Source of the DNA: Cellulomonas cellasea
GTDB taxonomy: Bacteria; Actinomycetota; Actinomycetes; Actinomycetales; Cellulomonadaceae
DNA: 64,000 bases
Assembly (NCBI RefSeq): GCF_006538745.1
Contig: NZ_BJLR01000004.1
Span: 1-64,000 of the forward strand
Reading direction: 5' to 3'
Position 1 is the stretch's first letter. Each line of letters begins with the position of its first letter. Made by a program: the position numbers and the translations under genes. Positions 7,707 to 15,120 of the stretch are shown one piece after another. The notes below the pieces were generated by a model. The model was not told where the DNA came from. It was given only the letters and a program-made list of their open reading frames with translations, and did no database searches.

Positions 7707-9041
7707 ATGACGACGACCGAGACCGCTCCCACCGGGCTGCGCCGGGCCGTGACGGGTCCGCTCCTGTTCCTCTTCATCCTCGGCGACGTGCTCGGCGCCG
7801 GGATCTACGCGCTCGTCGGCGAGATGGCGGGGACCGCCGGGGGCCTGGTGTGGCTCGCCTTCGCGGTCGCGCTCGCGATGGCGCTGCTCACGGCGTTCTC
7901 CTACGCCGAGCTCGTGACGAAGTACCCGCGGGCCGGCGGCTCGGCGGTCTTCGCCGAGCGCGCGTACGGGCGGCCGTGGCTGTCGTTCCTCGTCGGCTTC
8001 GCGATGCTCGCGGCGGGCGTGGTCAGCGCGGCGGGGCTCTCGCTCGCGTTCGCCGGCGACTACCTCGCGGAGTTCCTCGACGTCCCCGCGGTGCCGGCCG
8101 CGATCGTGTTCCTGCTGCTCGTCGCGGCGCTCAACGCCCGCGGGATCAAGGAGTCGCTCGGCGCGAACGTCGTCATGACGGCCGTCGAGCTCACGGGCCT
8201 GCTGATCGTGATCGTGCTCGGGGCGCTGCTGCTCGGTCGCGGCGAGGCCGACCTGAGCCGCATCACCGAGGCGCCCGAGGGCACCGGTGCGGCCGCCGCG
8301 GTGCTCGGCAGCGCGCTCATCGCCTTCTACTCCTTCGTCGGCTTCGAGACCTCGGCGAACCTCGCCGAGGAGGTCCGCGACGTCTCGCGCGTGTACCCGC
8401 GCGCGCTGTTCGGTGCGCTCGCGACCGCCGGCGTCGTGTACGTGCTCGTCGGGCTCGTCGCCCCCGCGGTCGTCGGCCCGCAGGAGCTCGCGGAGTCGAG
8501 CGGTCCGCTGCTCGAGGTCGTGCGCGCCGCGGGCGGCGTCCCGCCGACGCTGTTCGCCGTCATCGCGCTCGTCGCGGTCGCCAACGGCGCGCTGCTCACG
8601 ATGATCATGGCGAGCCGGCTCGCGTTCGGGATGGCCGAGCAGGGCCTGCTCCCCTCGCCGCTCGCGCGGCTGCTCCCGGGGCGCCGGACGCCCGGCGTGG
8701 CGATCCTCGTCACGACGGTGCTCGCGATCGTGCTCGCGGTGACCGGGGAGCTCGTCGACCTCGCGTCGACCGTCGTGCTGCTCCTGCTGTTCGTGTTCCT
8801 CTCGACGAACGTCGCGGTCCTCGTGCTGCGGCGCGACGCGGTCGACCACGAGCACTTCCGCACGCCCGTCGTCATCCCCGTGCTCGCGATCGTGTCGTGC
8901 CTCGTGCTGATGACGCAGCAGGAGCCGCGGCACTGGCTGCTCGCGCTCGGGCTGCTCGCCGTCGGGCTGCTGCTGCACCTGCTCACGCGCGGCTCGTCGC
9001 ACCGCGCGCCCTCGGCCACGACGCCGGCCGCGCGCGACTGA
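7707..9041 (+). CDS. APC-family amino acid/polyamine permease
   Basis: A 444-residue permease with about 12 membrane helices. The first helix carries the APC-superfamily signature GDVLGAGIYALVGEMAG, where the unwound G-A-G-I-Y segment binds the substrate amine and carboxylate, and helix 6 has the FYSFVGFETSANLAEE signature. Length and topology are usual. The ATG at 7707 lies after TCCAGC with no clear ribosome site, so a short-leader or leaderless transcript is possible. The substrate cannot be read from the sequence. It is divergent from acuC and followed by a hairpin terminator. Confidence 0.88.
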   Translation: MTTTETAPTGLRRAVTGPLLFLFILGDVLGAGIYALVGEMAGTAGGLVWLAFAVALAMALLTAFSYAELVTKYPRAGGSAVFAERAYGRPWLSFLVGFAMLAAGVVSAAGLSLAFAGDYLAEFLDVPAVPAAIVFLLLVAALNARGIKESLGANVVMTAVELTGLLIVIVLGALLLGRGEADLSRITEAPEGTGAAAAVLGSALIAFYSFVGFETSANLAEEVRDVSRVYPRALFGALATAGVVYVLVGLVAPAVVGPQELAESSGPLLEVVRAAGGVPPTLFAVIALVAVANGALLTMIMASRLAFGMAEQGLLPSPLARLLPGRRTPGVAILVTTVLAIVLAVTGELVDLASTVVLLLLFVFLSTNVAVLVLRRDAVDHEHFRTPVVIPVLAIVSCLVLMTQQEPRHWLLALGLLAVGLLLHLLTRGSSHRAPSATTPAARD

Positions 9042-9088
9042 CCGGGCCCCTCGCCCGGCACCGGACCGCACGCGAGCGCCCCGGCACG

Positions 9089-9127
9089 CGACGCCCCTCA
9101 CCACGGGGCGCCGGTGCCGGGGCGTCG
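9089..9127. terminator. Hairpin terminator after permease gene
   Basis: CGACGCCCC (9089-9097) pairs with GGGGCGTCG (9119-9127). An alternative inner stem, CGCCCC/GGGGCG, is also possible. It lies 47 bases after the permease stop codon. Confidence 0.6.
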
Positions 9128-9146
9128 TCGTGTGCGGCGCGCCCGC

Positions 9147-9218
9147 GCGCTGAGCCGGGCGCAGCCCTGGGCGCTGAGCCGGATGCGCGCCGGGACGCTG
9201 AGTCCGGCGCGTGCCCGA
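9147..9218. repeat. Three degenerate 24-base direct repeats
   Basis: The core CGCTGAGCCGG recurs at 9148, 9172 and 9196 (as CGCTGAGTCCGG), exactly 24 bases apart. The copies sit between the permease terminator and the small LuxR-type gene. They are diverged outside the core. Whether they are protein-binding sites or relics of a small reading frame cannot be told. Confidence 0.5.
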
Positions 9219-9329
9219 ACGGGCAACCTCGTGATCGTCGCGTCATAGCTGTCCGGCAGACCCCTCTCATCAGCTGACGGCACGGGGCGCAGACGCCCTG
9301 CCCCGGTGCGCCGCCACGAGGGGGATGTC

Positions 9330-9575
9330 ATGACCAGGCCCGGGACCGACCCCGCGACCGACGTCGCGGGTCCGTCGCTGACCCCGCGCGAGCGCACGGT
9401 GCTCGCCGAGCTCGCCGAGGACGTGACCGTCGAGGAGATCGCCGCGCGCCTGTGGGTCTCGCGGAACACCGTCAAGTCGCAGCTGCGCAGCGCCTACCGC
9501 AAGCTCGGGGTCTCGACCCGGGCGGAGGCCGTCGCGTGGGCTCGCGAGGCGGGGCTGCACCGACGCGTCCCCTGA
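9330..9575 (+). CDS. Stand-alone LuxR-type helix-turn-helix protein
   Basis: An 81-residue protein that is little more than a GerE/LuxR C-terminal DNA-binding domain: LTPRERTVLAELAEDVTVEE, then IAARLWVSRNTVKSQLRSAY and RKLGVSTRAEAVAWA. No receiver or sensor domain is present, so any control must come from abundance or a partner. The ATG at 9330 is preceded by GAGGGGG with good spacing. It converges on the small membrane-protein gene that ends at 9584. The likely role is a transcription factor for nearby envelope genes, which is inference only. Confidence 0.82.
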   Translation: MTRPGTDPATDVAGPSLTPRERTVLAELAEDVTVEEIAARLWVSRNTVKSQLRSAYRKLGVSTRAEAVAWAREAGLHRRVP

Positions 9576-9583
9576 CCGACGGG

Positions 9584-9826
9584 TCAGCGCTCGCCGTCCC
9601 AGCCCTCGGGGTAGATGCTGCGGTCCTCCGCGCGGCGGTTGCTGCTCGGGAACCACGTCGCCGGGTAGACCTTGGGCAGGATCTTCGCGACCGCGAGCGC
9701 GCTGTACATCACGGTGTTGATGGTCACGAACGCCGCGAGGACGCGCAGCGGCCCGGACTCCAGGACGGAGCCGCCGACGAGCCCCTGGAGGGTGACGACG
9801 ACCTCGGCGGGTGCGTGGGAGAGCAC
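9584..9826 (-). CDS. Small membrane protein partnered with GT2 glycosyltransferase
   Basis: An 80-residue protein whose GTG start lies two bases after the stop of the upstream glycosyltransferase gene, so translation is probably coupled. It has one clear membrane helix, about residues 27-50 (VLAAFVTINTVMYSALAVA), flanked by a positively charged segment and a polar C-terminus rich in Arg, Asp and Glu. I do not recognise the family. Tight linkage suggests an accessory subunit that anchors or regulates the GT2 enzyme. Confidence 0.65.
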   Translation of the reverse strand: MLSHAPAEVVVTLQGLVGGSVLESGPLRVLAAFVTINTVMYSALAVAKILPKVYPATWFPSSNRRAEDRSIYPEGWDGER

Positions 9827-9828
9827 GG

Positions 9829-11580
9829 TCAGGCCACCGTGGCGCTGAGCGGCGCCGGGGCGGAGGTGGAGAGGGACGCGCGGGCGGACGCGGGACCCTC
9901 GGGCAGCGGCCCGGACGACGGCGCCGCCGCCGGCTGCGCGGCCGGCGCGTGCACGACGTGCTTCCAGCCCGCCTCGCGCCCGAGCGAGATGTCGAGGACG
10001 CCCTTGACGTAGACGAGGTCGAGGAACGCGTCGAACAGGAGCTCGGGGACCATGAGCACGGCGAGCAGGCGCGCGCGCCACCCGCCCTTCCACACGGTCA
10101 CGACCCGCTCGACGGTGAACAGCAGGCCGAGCCCCATCCAGAACGGGAACCAGATCCAGCCGTCGCTCGACAGCAGCATGAGCCCCATGAGCGCGAAGTA
10201 GCAGAACAGCGCGATGACGCCGTAGCCGATGCCGAGCTGCTGGGCCCAGTACCGGAACGTCTTGGGGGTCGTCCCGTAGGCGCCGAGGTTCTCGAGCGCG
10301 CCGCGCTGGCAGCGCAGGCGCTGCGCCCAGAGCGTGCGCCACGTGGGCATGACCTCGGTGACGACGGTGCACTGCTCGGGCGAGATCATCAGCGCGCCGA
10401 GCGACTTGAGCGCGAGCGTGAGCTCGTTGTCCTCGGTGAGCGCCGCGGTGTCGTAGACGTCGCCGCGGGTGCCGGGCAGCGCCGAGCCGCGGCTCTCCGC
10501 GACCGTGCGCAGCGCGACGGGGCGGAACAGCGACGCGGTCCCGGTCAGCACGAGCACGCGGCCGCGGCGCCGGCGCATCTCGCGCCCGTACCGGATGTAC
10601 TCGTTGCGCTGGAGCTGCCCGAGCATCCCGGCGCCCTCCTGGCCGTAGAACAGCCCGCCGACCGCGAGCAGCGCCCGGTCGCTCGTCATGCGCGCGACGG
10701 CGACCTCGAGGAAGCCGTCGTCGAGGCTCGTGTCGGCGTCCATGATCATGACGAGGTCGTTGTCGCCCTGCCCCGGGAGCACCCGGCGGAGCGCCTGGTT
10801 GAGGGCCCCGGCCTTCTTCTTGGTGTTCCCCACGGACTCGATGACCTCGACGCCCGCGCGGCGCGCGACCTCGACTGTCCCGTCGGTGCAGTTGTCGGCG
10901 ACGACGACGATGCGCTCGGGCCGGTGCGACTGCGCGAGGAGCGAGGCGATGGTCGCGGGCAGCGACGCCTCCTCGTCGTGGGCCGGGATCAGCACCGTGA
11001 CGGTGACGGGCCCGGCGTACACGCCGCGGGTGCGCGCCATGACGAGCTTGGGCGCGAGGGGGTCGGTGCGCACGTCCGCGGAGCGCCGGGAGCGGTTGGC
11101 GATCCGCTGCTCGAGCAGCGCGACGCCCGCGGCGAGGAGCACCGCCGAGGCGACCGCCGCGAGCATGACCCGGGGCGTCGGGATCTCGGTGTCGTAGAGG
11201 ACGTGCCAGACGCCGAGCAGCCAGGCCTCGCCGGGCTCGGACGCCTGGAGCGGGACCCCCGCGCCGACGGTGACCCAGAGCAGCGCGGCGGCGGAGGCGG
11301 CGAGTGTGAGGACCACGAGCCCGATGACCCGCTGCAGCCAGGGCACGTGCGGGGTGCCGACCGGCGCGGTCTCGGCCGGGGGCGACGGCTCGGGGTGCGG
11401 GTGCTGCTCGGCGACCGGCGCGGGGTGCGGCCCGGGCAGCACGGCCGACCGCGGCGCGGGCCGGACGAGGGTGCGCGCGGGGGGTGCGGAGGGCACGGCG
11501 GGTGTGTCGCGCGCCCACCCACGCCCTGCCGGCACGTCGACCGCCTGGTCGACGACGCTCACGCCGCCCTGCTCGTCCAT
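9829..11580 (-). CDS. Processive GT2-family glycosyltransferase (membrane)
   Basis: A 583-residue cellulose/hyaluronan-synthase-like enzyme. Order: a Pro/Ala-rich cytoplasmic N-terminus (to about 75), two membrane helices (about 85-105 and 140-160), a GT-A domain starting VTVTVLIPAHDEEASLPATI, the metal-binding DAD in MIMDADTSLDDG, the catalytic TEDNEL motif, and QRLRCQRG at the place of the QxxRW motif, with Cys-Gln for the usual Trp region. Further helices follow (about 440-525) and a Pro/Ala tail. The product is presumably an exported polysaccharide; the sugar cannot be inferred. A GTG at 11586 is an alternative start. It heads a unit with the small membrane protein. Confidence 0.85.
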   Translation of the reverse strand: MDEQGGVSVVDQAVDVPAGRGWARDTPAVPSAPPARTLVRPAPRSAVLPGPHPAPVAEQHPHPEPSPPAETAPVGTPHVPWLQRVIGLVVLTLAASAAALLWVTVGAGVPLQASEPGEAWLLGVWHVLYDTEIPTPRVMLAAVASAVLLAAGVALLEQRIANRSRRSADVRTDPLAPKLVMARTRGVYAGPVTVTVLIPAHDEEASLPATIASLLAQSHRPERIVVVADNCTDGTVEVARRAGVEVIESVGNTKKKAGALNQALRRVLPGQGDNDLVMIMDADTSLDDGFLEVAVARMTSDRALLAVGGLFYGQEGAGMLGQLQRNEYIRYGREMRRRRGRVLVLTGTASLFRPVALRTVAESRGSALPGTRGDVYDTAALTEDNELTLALKSLGALMISPEQCTVVTEVMPTWRTLWAQRLRCQRGALENLGAYGTTPKTFRYWAQQLGIGYGVIALFCYFALMGLMLLSSDGWIWFPFWMGLGLLFTVERVVTVWKGGWRARLLAVLMVPELLFDAFLDLVYVKGVLDISLGREAGWKHVVHAPAAQPAAAPSSGPLPEGPASARASLSTSAPAPLSATVA

Positions 11581-11604
11581 GATCACCGTCCGTGGCCGTT
11601 CCCT

Positions 11605-11664
11605 CCCCCGTCCGTGGGGGCACTCCTCTCATCGACAGGCGGGGCGGTAATCTTGAACATTCAA
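11605..11664. promoter_or_regulatory. Intergenic hairpin and palindrome between GT2 and ktrB genes
   Basis: This 237-base divergent gap (11581-11817) holds a CCCCC/GGGGG hairpin (11605-11620) and the AT-rich palindrome TTGAACATTCAA (11653-11664). The latter is unusual for the local composition and may be an operator or promoter element. No riboswitch fold was recognised. Confidence 0.3.
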
Positions 11665-11817
11665 CCAAGTCATCGGGTGATGTGACTGACCGCGCAGGGA
11701 CGCGCGCCGGGGCGCTCGGCACTCGGTTTCAGGGCGGTCCGTGTCAGAGTGGTGCCCGTCAGAGGTCCCGGCGCGCGCCAGAGACCGTGAGGTCGCGCCG
11801 CAGGTGCAGGAGGTGGG

Positions 11818-13194
11818 ATGGCTCGGGGCCTCCCGGCAGCGTTCTGGTCCGGTCGCGAGATGGTCGACCGGCTGGCCCGCCAGTCCCCCGCACGCCTCGC
11901 GATCGGCGTCTTCGCCTCGGTCGTGGCCGTCTTCGCGGGCCTGCTCTCGGCGCCCTGGGCCACCGCCACGGGTGAGCGCGCGCCGTTCGTCGACGCGCTG
12001 TTCACCGCGACGTCGGCGGTGTGCGTCACCGGGCTCGTCGTCGTCCCGACCGGGACGTACTGGTCGACCGCAGGGCTCGTGACGATCCTCGTCGGCATCC
12101 AGATCGGCGCCCTCGGCGTCATGACGCTCGCGTCGATCCTCGGCCTGGCGGTCTCCCGGCGCATCGGACTCACCCAGCGCCTGCTCGTGACCTCCGAGAC
12201 CAAGACCACCCGTCTGGGCGAGGTCGGCTCGCTGCTCCGCACCGTCATCGTCACGTCGCTCGTGCTCGAGGGCGCGATCGCGGCGATCCTCGTCCCGCGG
12301 TTCCTCATGCTCGGCGAGAGCCTCGGGGACTCGATCTGGTACGGCGTCTTCTACGCGATCTCGGCGTTCAACAACGCGGGCTTCATCCCGACCGCGGAGG
12401 GTCTCGAGCCGTTCGTCTCCGACTGGTGGGTCCTGCTGCCCATCATCGTCGGCGTCTTCATCGGCTCGCTCGGCTTCCCCGTGCTGCTGAACATCGGCAG
12501 CCGGTGGCGCCGCCCCAGCACGTGGAACCTGCACTCGAAGCTCACGCTCACCACGAGCGCGGCGCTCGTCGTCGTCGGCTCGGTCCTCGTCGCCGCGTTC
12601 GAGTGGCGCAACGAGGGCACCTTCGCGCCGCTCGACTGGCCCGGCACGATCCTCGCGTCGCTGTTCGCGGGGGTCATGCCGCGCTCGGGCGGGTTCTCGA
12701 CCGTCGACATCGGCGAGATGCACGAGGGGACGTGGCTGATCAACGACGCGCTCATGTTCGTCGGCGGGGGCTCGGCCTCGACCGCGGGCGGCATCAAGGT
12801 CACGACGCTCGCGGTCATGCTGCTCGCGATCGTCGCCGAGGGCCGCGGCGACCGCGACGTCGAGGCGTACGGCCGGCGCATCCCGCGCGAGGCGCTCCAG
12901 GTCGCGATCGCGGTCTCGCTCGTCTCCGCGACGATCGTGCTCGTCGCGAGCCTCCTGCTCCTCGGGATCACGGGCCTCACGCTCGACCGGATCCTGTTCG
13001 AGGTCATCTCCGCGTTCGCGACCGTGGGCCTCAGCACCGGCATCACCCCGAACCTCCCCGACGCCGGCAAGTACGTGCTCGTCGCACTCATGTTCATCGG
13101 CCGGACCGGCACGATGACGCTCGCCGCAGCCCTCGCGCTGCGGAGCCGTCGTCGGGTCATCCGGTACCCGGAAGAGAGGCCGATCATTGGTTGA
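11818..13194 (+). CDS. ktrB: KtrB/TrkH-type potassium uptake membrane subunit
   Basis: A 458-residue potassium-translocating subunit. It carries the four pore-loop repeats of the TrkH/KtrB fold with their filter glycines: SAVCVTGLVV, SAFNNAGF, SASTAGGIK and SAFATVGLSTG. Helices flank each loop. AGGAGGT lies just before the ATG at 11818. The last codons overlap the start of ktrA, so the two form one operon making a KtrAB complex, with sodium or proton coupling possible. Length fits KtrB better than the longer TrkH. Confidence 0.93.
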   Translation: MARGLPAAFWSGREMVDRLARQSPARLAIGVFASVVAVFAGLLSAPWATATGERAPFVDALFTATSAVCVTGLVVVPTGTYWSTAGLVTILVGIQIGALGVMTLASILGLAVSRRIGLTQRLLVTSETKTTRLGEVGSLLRTVIVTSLVLEGAIAAILVPRFLMLGESLGDSIWYGVFYAISAFNNAGFIPTAEGLEPFVSDWWVLLPIIVGVFIGSLGFPVLLNIGSRWRRPSTWNLHSKLTLTTSAALVVVGSVLVAAFEWRNEGTFAPLDWPGTILASLFAGVMPRSGGFSTVDIGEMHEGTWLINDALMFVGGGSASTAGGIKVTTLAVMLLAIVAEGRGDRDVEAYGRRIPREALQVAIAVSLVSATIVLVASLLLLGITGLTLDRILFEVISAFATVGLSTGITPNLPDAGKYVLVALMFIGRTGTMTLAAALALRSRRRVIRYPEERPIIG

Positions 13195-13891
13195 CGCACC
13201 GCAGCCCGGGACCCGCTCCACACCCGGCAGCAAGGAGCCCAAGCGCGACGCGGGCGTGCTCGTGATCGGTCTCGGCCGGTTCGGGTCCGCGATCGCCGCG
13301 ACGCTCGAACGGCTCGGCCAGGACGTGCTCGCGGTCGAGCGCGACCCGCAGCTCGTCGCACAGTGGGCGGGGCGCGTGCCGCTCGTCGAGGCCGACTGCA
13401 CCAACCCCGAGGCGCTCGAGCAGCTCGGCGCGCGCGACTTCCCCGTCGCGGTCGTCGGCGTCGGGTCCTACCTCGAGGCGTCGGTGCTCATCACCGGCAA
13501 CCTCGTCGACCTCGGCACCCCGCAGATCTGGGCCAAGGCGATCAGCGCCGAGCACGCGCGCATCCTGCAGCGGATCGGGGCGCACCACGTCGTGCTCCCC
13601 GAGGCCGACGCCGGGTCCCGCGTCGCGCACCTCGTCTCGGGCAAGCTGCTCGACTACATCGAGGTCGAGGACGGCTTCACGGTCGTCAAGATGCGGCCCC
13701 CGCGCGAGACCCAGGGCTTCACGATCGCGCAGTCGAAGATCCGCGAGCGCTACGGCGTCACGGTCATCGGGGTCAAGAGCCCCGGCATCGAGTTCGTGTA
13801 CGCCGAGCCGGAGACGCGCATCTCCGCGAACGACCTCATCATCGTCTCGGGCCACGCCGAGCTGCTCGAGCGGTTCGCGTCCCGCCCCTGA
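13187..13891 (+). CDS. ktrA: KtrA/TrkA-type potassium uptake regulatory subunit
   Basis: A 234-residue cytoplasmic RCK protein. The N-terminal Rossmann domain shows VLVIGLGRFGSAIAATL with its GxGxxG turn, then AVERD where the acidic residue contacts the nucleotide ribose. An RCK_C domain fills the C-terminal third. The start is a TTG (AGAGAGG seven bases upstream) inside the end of ktrB, an 8-base overlap. KtrA rings gate KtrB in response to ATP/ADP, and RCK_C domains often bind cyclic di-AMP, known for the family but not visible here. Confidence 0.93.
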   Translation: MVDAPQPGTRSTPGSKEPKRDAGVLVIGLGRFGSAIAATLERLGQDVLAVERDPQLVAQWAGRVPLVEADCTNPEALEQLGARDFPVAVVGVGSYLEASVLITGNLVDLGTPQIWAKAISAEHARILQRIGAHHVVLPEADAGSRVAHLVSGKLLDYIEVEDGFTVVKMRPPRETQGFTIAQSKIRERYGVTVIGVKSPGIEFVYAEPETRISANDLIIVSGHAELLERFASRP

Positions 13892-13896
13892 CCGGC

Positions 13897-13948
13897 GCAC
13901 GCACGACGCCCCCGCACCTCGGCGAGGTACGGGGGCGTCCGTGCGTGC
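13897..13948. terminator. Bidirectional hairpin terminator
   Basis: A long hairpin: GCACGCAC/GTGCGTGC outside (13897-13904, 13941-13948), then GACGCCCCCG/CGGGGGCGTC (13905-13914, 13930-13939) and an inner ACCTC-ggc-GAGGT. It lies between the convergent ktrA and secreted-protein genes and can serve both. Confidence 0.85.
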
Positions 13949-13951
13949 GGG

Positions 13952-14917
13952 TCAGGAGCGCCAGACGAGCGCGCTCTCCTCGTCGAGGTCGCCGTACGAG
14001 CAGCCGACCGCCGTGCCGTAGTCGTTGACCGCGGTGAGCACCTCGACGTTGCCGGGCTGGCTCAGCGGGACGACGCGCGTCGGGCCCGCGCTGTCGCGCA
14101 CGAAGGGCTGCTGGCTCGACCCGTCGAGCGCGAGCGACCCGACGACGCGGCCGTAGCGGTTGACGTCGACCGCGCCCGCGATCGTCGTGCCGACGGGGTC
14201 GAGCGACTCGACGCGGTCCGCACGGGTCCAGCGCACGGCGTGCATGCGCCCGTTGCCCGACGCGTCGTAGGAGTAGCCGACGACCTGGCCGTTGTCGTTG
14301 ATGTCGTCCGCGAGCGCACCCGCACCCGCGGCGAGCGGCGCGAGGCGGGTCATGCTGCCGTCCTTGTTCCAGCGCACCGCGACCTGGACGCCGTCCTCGA
14401 ACACGTAGCCGACGACCTGACCGCGGTCGTTGAGCCCGTTCGCCCCGGCCTTGACGCCCGGCGCGGAGAGCACCGTGACGACACCTTCCCGCGTGCGCAG
14501 GAACGCCCGCGAGGTGCCGTCGAGGCCCGACGACGTGCCGACGACGTCGCCGCGCTCGTTGATCGCCGTGACGAACGCCCAGGCGTCCTCGGGCGCGACG
14601 GGCGTGATCAGCACGGTCTCCGTCCCGTTCCACAGCGCCGTCTGCCCGTCGACCGCGCCGACCACGTGACCGCGGTTGTTCACCAGCGAGCCCGTCGTGA
14701 GGCCGCCGGGGAGCGGCTCGCTGCGGCCGTTGCGGTAGAGCTGCGTCTTGAGCACGATGACGCCGCGCTCGTTGATGTCGTAGGCGCACTCGGCGACGCC
14801 GAGCTGCGACGTGCGGCCGGTGGAGTACGCCGACGCGGGCGCTGCCACACCCGTCACCAGCACCGCAGCCGCGCACGCGGCGACGGAGACGGACATGACT
14901 GATCCACGCTTGTTCAC
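13952..14917 (-). CDS. Secreted HAF-type repeat protein
   Basis: A 321-residue exported protein. The GTG at 14917 follows GGGGGGAAA and opens a signal peptide that ends near APASA (about residue 31). The mature part consists of repeats with the pattern (I/V)N-(D/E/R)-x-G-x-V-V-G, seen at NERGVIV, NNRGHVVG, NERGDVVG, NDRGQVVG, NDNGQVVG and NRYGRVVG, typical of extracellular HAF-family repeats that build a beta-propeller-like fold. Two Cys (in the first and last repeats) could pair. No enzyme motif is seen, so the role is unknown. It stands alone between two strong terminators. Confidence 0.75.
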   Translation of the reverse strand: MNKRGSVMSVSVAACAAAVLVTGVAAPASAYSTGRTSQLGVAECAYDINERGVIVLKTQLYRNGRSEPLPGGLTTGSLVNNRGHVVGAVDGQTALWNGTETVLITPVAPEDAWAFVTAINERGDVVGTSSGLDGTSRAFLRTREGVVTVLSAPGVKAGANGLNDRGQVVGYVFEDGVQVAVRWNKDGSMTRLAPLAAGAGALADDINDNGQVVGYSYDASGNGRMHAVRWTRADRVESLDPVGTTIAGAVDVNRYGRVVGSLALDGSSQQPFVRDSAGPTRVVPLSQPGNVEVLTAVNDYGTAVGCSYGDLDEESALVWRS

Positions 14918-15062
14918 AGAATTTCCCCCCTGAGGCGACCCGTCGGAGCCCGTCATTCGGGCCCTGCCGCGTTCCGGTGCCGCCGGGTTTCATGTTGCGT
15001 CACGGGTGTATCGGGCGCAACGGTCGAAGCCCCGGATACCCGACAGTTCACCCGCTCGCACC

Positions 15063-15105
15063 AGCACCGGGGCCCGGGTCGTGGATCGACCCGGGCCCCG
15101 GTGCT
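15063..15105. terminator. Strong terminator after GH51 gene
   Basis: An 18-base perfect stem (15063-15080 with 15088-15105) and a 7-base loop, 16 bases past the stop of the GH51 gene. The remaining 14918-15062 stretch holds no gene I can support. Confidence 0.88.
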
Positions 15106-15120
15106 CGCACTGCTCCGCGG

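Noticed and set aside
11581..11817. A cyclic di-AMP riboswitch before ktrB
   Set aside because: Such switches control potassium uptake genes in some bacteria, but I could not find the conserved fold in this short gap.
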